From the NCBI GenBank assembly GCA_030018505.1, contig JASEHO010000106.1:1-5393 (forward strand): a DNA stretch of 5,393 bases, in the 5' to 3' direction. A program made the position numbers and the translations under genes. This document shows positions 4,442-5,393 of the stretch, one piece after another. The notes under the pieces were generated by a model that saw only the letters and a program-made list of their open reading frames with translations, was not told where the DNA came from and ran no database searches. Source of the stretch: a bacterium. GTDB taxonomy: Bacteria; UBA9089; UBA9088; JAGUXG01. How positions within the stretch are numbered: the stretch's first letter is position 1; each line of letters starts with the position of its first letter.

Positions 4442-5393
4442 CAGGATAATCCCCTGAAAAGCAGGCGGTGCAATAATCCTTTGGGTTTTTCACGCAGGAG
4501 AGCATCCCTTCAAGCGACAAATACCCCAAAGAATCAACGCCAATAAAATCCCGTATATTAGAAATGCTTTTCTTTGCGGCAATAAGCTCCTTCTCTGTGG
4601 GGGTATCTATGCCATACCAGCAGGGATATTTGACAGGTGGAGAGGAGATGCGAAGATGAATCTCTTTGGCTCCTGCCCTTCTTATCATCCCTATAATCTT
4701 GCGGGATGTTGTTCCCCTGACAATAGAGTCATCAACTACAACCACCCTTTTGCCAGCTATTGTCTCAACTACTGGGTTGAGCTTTATCTCAACACCTACC
4801 TTTCTCATAGACTGCTCGGGATGAATAAAGGTTCTGCCGATATAATTGTTTCTGACAAGACCCAATTCATAAGGGATATTTGTCTCTTCAGCATAACCCA
4901 TAGCAGCTATTGTTCCAGAGTATGGCACAGAGATGACCACATCTGCATTAGCCCCATTTTCTGCGCCAAGCCTTTTGCCTAACATCTTTCTCACAAAATA
5001 TGCCCTCTCAGAAAAGACCATGCTATCAGGCCTGGCAAAATAGATATGCTCAAAGATGCAGTAGCTCTTCTTTATAGGATAGGAAAGTTCATAATCGCCG
5101 ATGAGGTAACTTTTGGTAGTAAGATGCTCTTGCGGCGATGGCTGGACATAAAAGATAGATCTCATTCCGTCTTCATTTATGACAATCATTTCGCCAGGCT
5201 CAACCTCCCTTATGTATTTTGCCCCGACCAGATCAAAGGCTGAGGTTTCAGAGGCAATAAATATAGACTTTCCCCTTTTTCCAATAGATAATGGCCTGAA
5301 CCCAAAAGGGTCTCTTAAGGCTATCATTTTATCCTTTAACAAGAAAATAAGGGAGTAGCCACCTTTTAGTTTGGAGAGAGCAGAGATTAGAGC
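4434..5393 (-). CDS. purF: amidophosphoribosyltransferase PurF, C-terminal 319 residues (5' end outside window)
   Basis: PurF catalyses the first committed step of purine synthesis, PRPP plus glutamine to phosphoribosylamine, in the cytoplasm. The frame is open to the window edge. Visible residues start with ALISALSKLKGGYSLIFLL, the end of the Ntn-glutaminase domain; RDPFGFRPLSIGK follows at 27-39. About 150 N-terminal residues, including the catalytic Cys, are outside. The phosphoribosyltransferase domain has VRNNYIGRTFI and the PRPP loop VVVVDDSIVRGTTSRK (about 217-232). Cysteines in SYCIFEHIYFARP, YPCWYGIDTP and YCTACFSGDYP match the four ligands of the 4Fe-4S cluster of Bacillus-type PurF. 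Two oddities: VPYSG (Tyr at visible 158) where the family usually has VPDSG, and roughly 20 extra residues between the glutaminase end and the first cluster Cys. The downstream 77-bp gap has no clear terminator, so read-through into the SPFH gene is possible. Confidence 0.95.
   Translation of the reverse strand, partial: ALISALSKLKGGYSLIFLLKDKMIALRDPFGFRPLSIGKRGKSIFIASETSAFDLVGAKYIREVEPGEMIVINEDGMRSIFYVQPSPQEHLTTKSYLIGDYELSYPIKKSYCIFEHIYFARPDSMVFSERAYFVRKMLGKRLGAENGANADVVISVPYSGTIAAMGYAEETNIPYELGLVRNNYIGRTFIHPEQSMRKVGVEIKLNPVVETIAGKRVVVVDDSIVRGTTSRKIIGMIRRAGAKEIHLRISSPPVKYPCWYGIDTPTEKELIAAKKSISNIRDFIGVDSLGYLSLEGMLSCVKNPKDYCTACFSGDYPVL

Overview
The window looks like about 5.4 kb of chromosome from an AT-leaning bacterium, probably an uncultivated or anaerobic lineage. 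The support is indirect. PurF carries the Cys ligands of an oxygen-sensitive 4Fe-4S cluster, there is a desulforedoxin-like Cys-rich microprotein, and intergenic DNA contains heptamer and other repeat-like sequence. I cannot name the phylum from sequence alone. There is no tRNA, rRNA, CRISPR array or intact mobile element. Nearly all genes are on the minus strand, so they are described in that order, from the right edge leftwards.

Right end: the C-terminal two thirds of PurF (amidophosphoribosyltransferase) runs in from the edge. After a 77-bp gap comes a broken SPFH/band-7 (flotillin-like) gene. Its 5' piece, with a strong ribosome binding site and membrane anchor, stops after 51 codons. The 3' piece continues in another frame. 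The piece also appears to lack the beta-rich core of the SPFH domain, so at least two internal deletions are likely. A 36-codon single-pass membrane microprotein overlaps the SPFH stop by ATGA.

Middle: on the plus strand, a very small Cys-rich metal-binding protein lies between the two minus-strand groups. It ends in a desulforedoxin-like CCGxPM motif but lacks a good start codon. Next to it is repeat-like intergenic sequence with an 8-bp direct repeat.

Left half: a surface-glycan pair. A WecA/TagO-type polyprenyl-phosphate sugar-1-phosphate transferase overlaps by 4 bp a GT39-like polytopic glycosyltransferase. The first would load a sugar phosphate on a lipid carrier; the second would transfer sugar from a polyprenyl-phosphate donor outside the membrane. 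The glycosyltransferase contains an in-gene 7-bp tandem repeat (4.6 copies) whose slippage would truncate the protein, so it could switch on and off. Its stop overlaps by ATGA a 23-codon methyltransferase-like stub. A small hypothetical ORF and the first codons of another gene (possibly cobA) reach the left edge.

The unifying oddity is erosion: a deleted SPFH gene, a methyltransferase stub, and a microprotein without a clear start, all in 5.4 kb. This could be genuine genome decay or metagenomic misassembly; reads across the junctions would tell.
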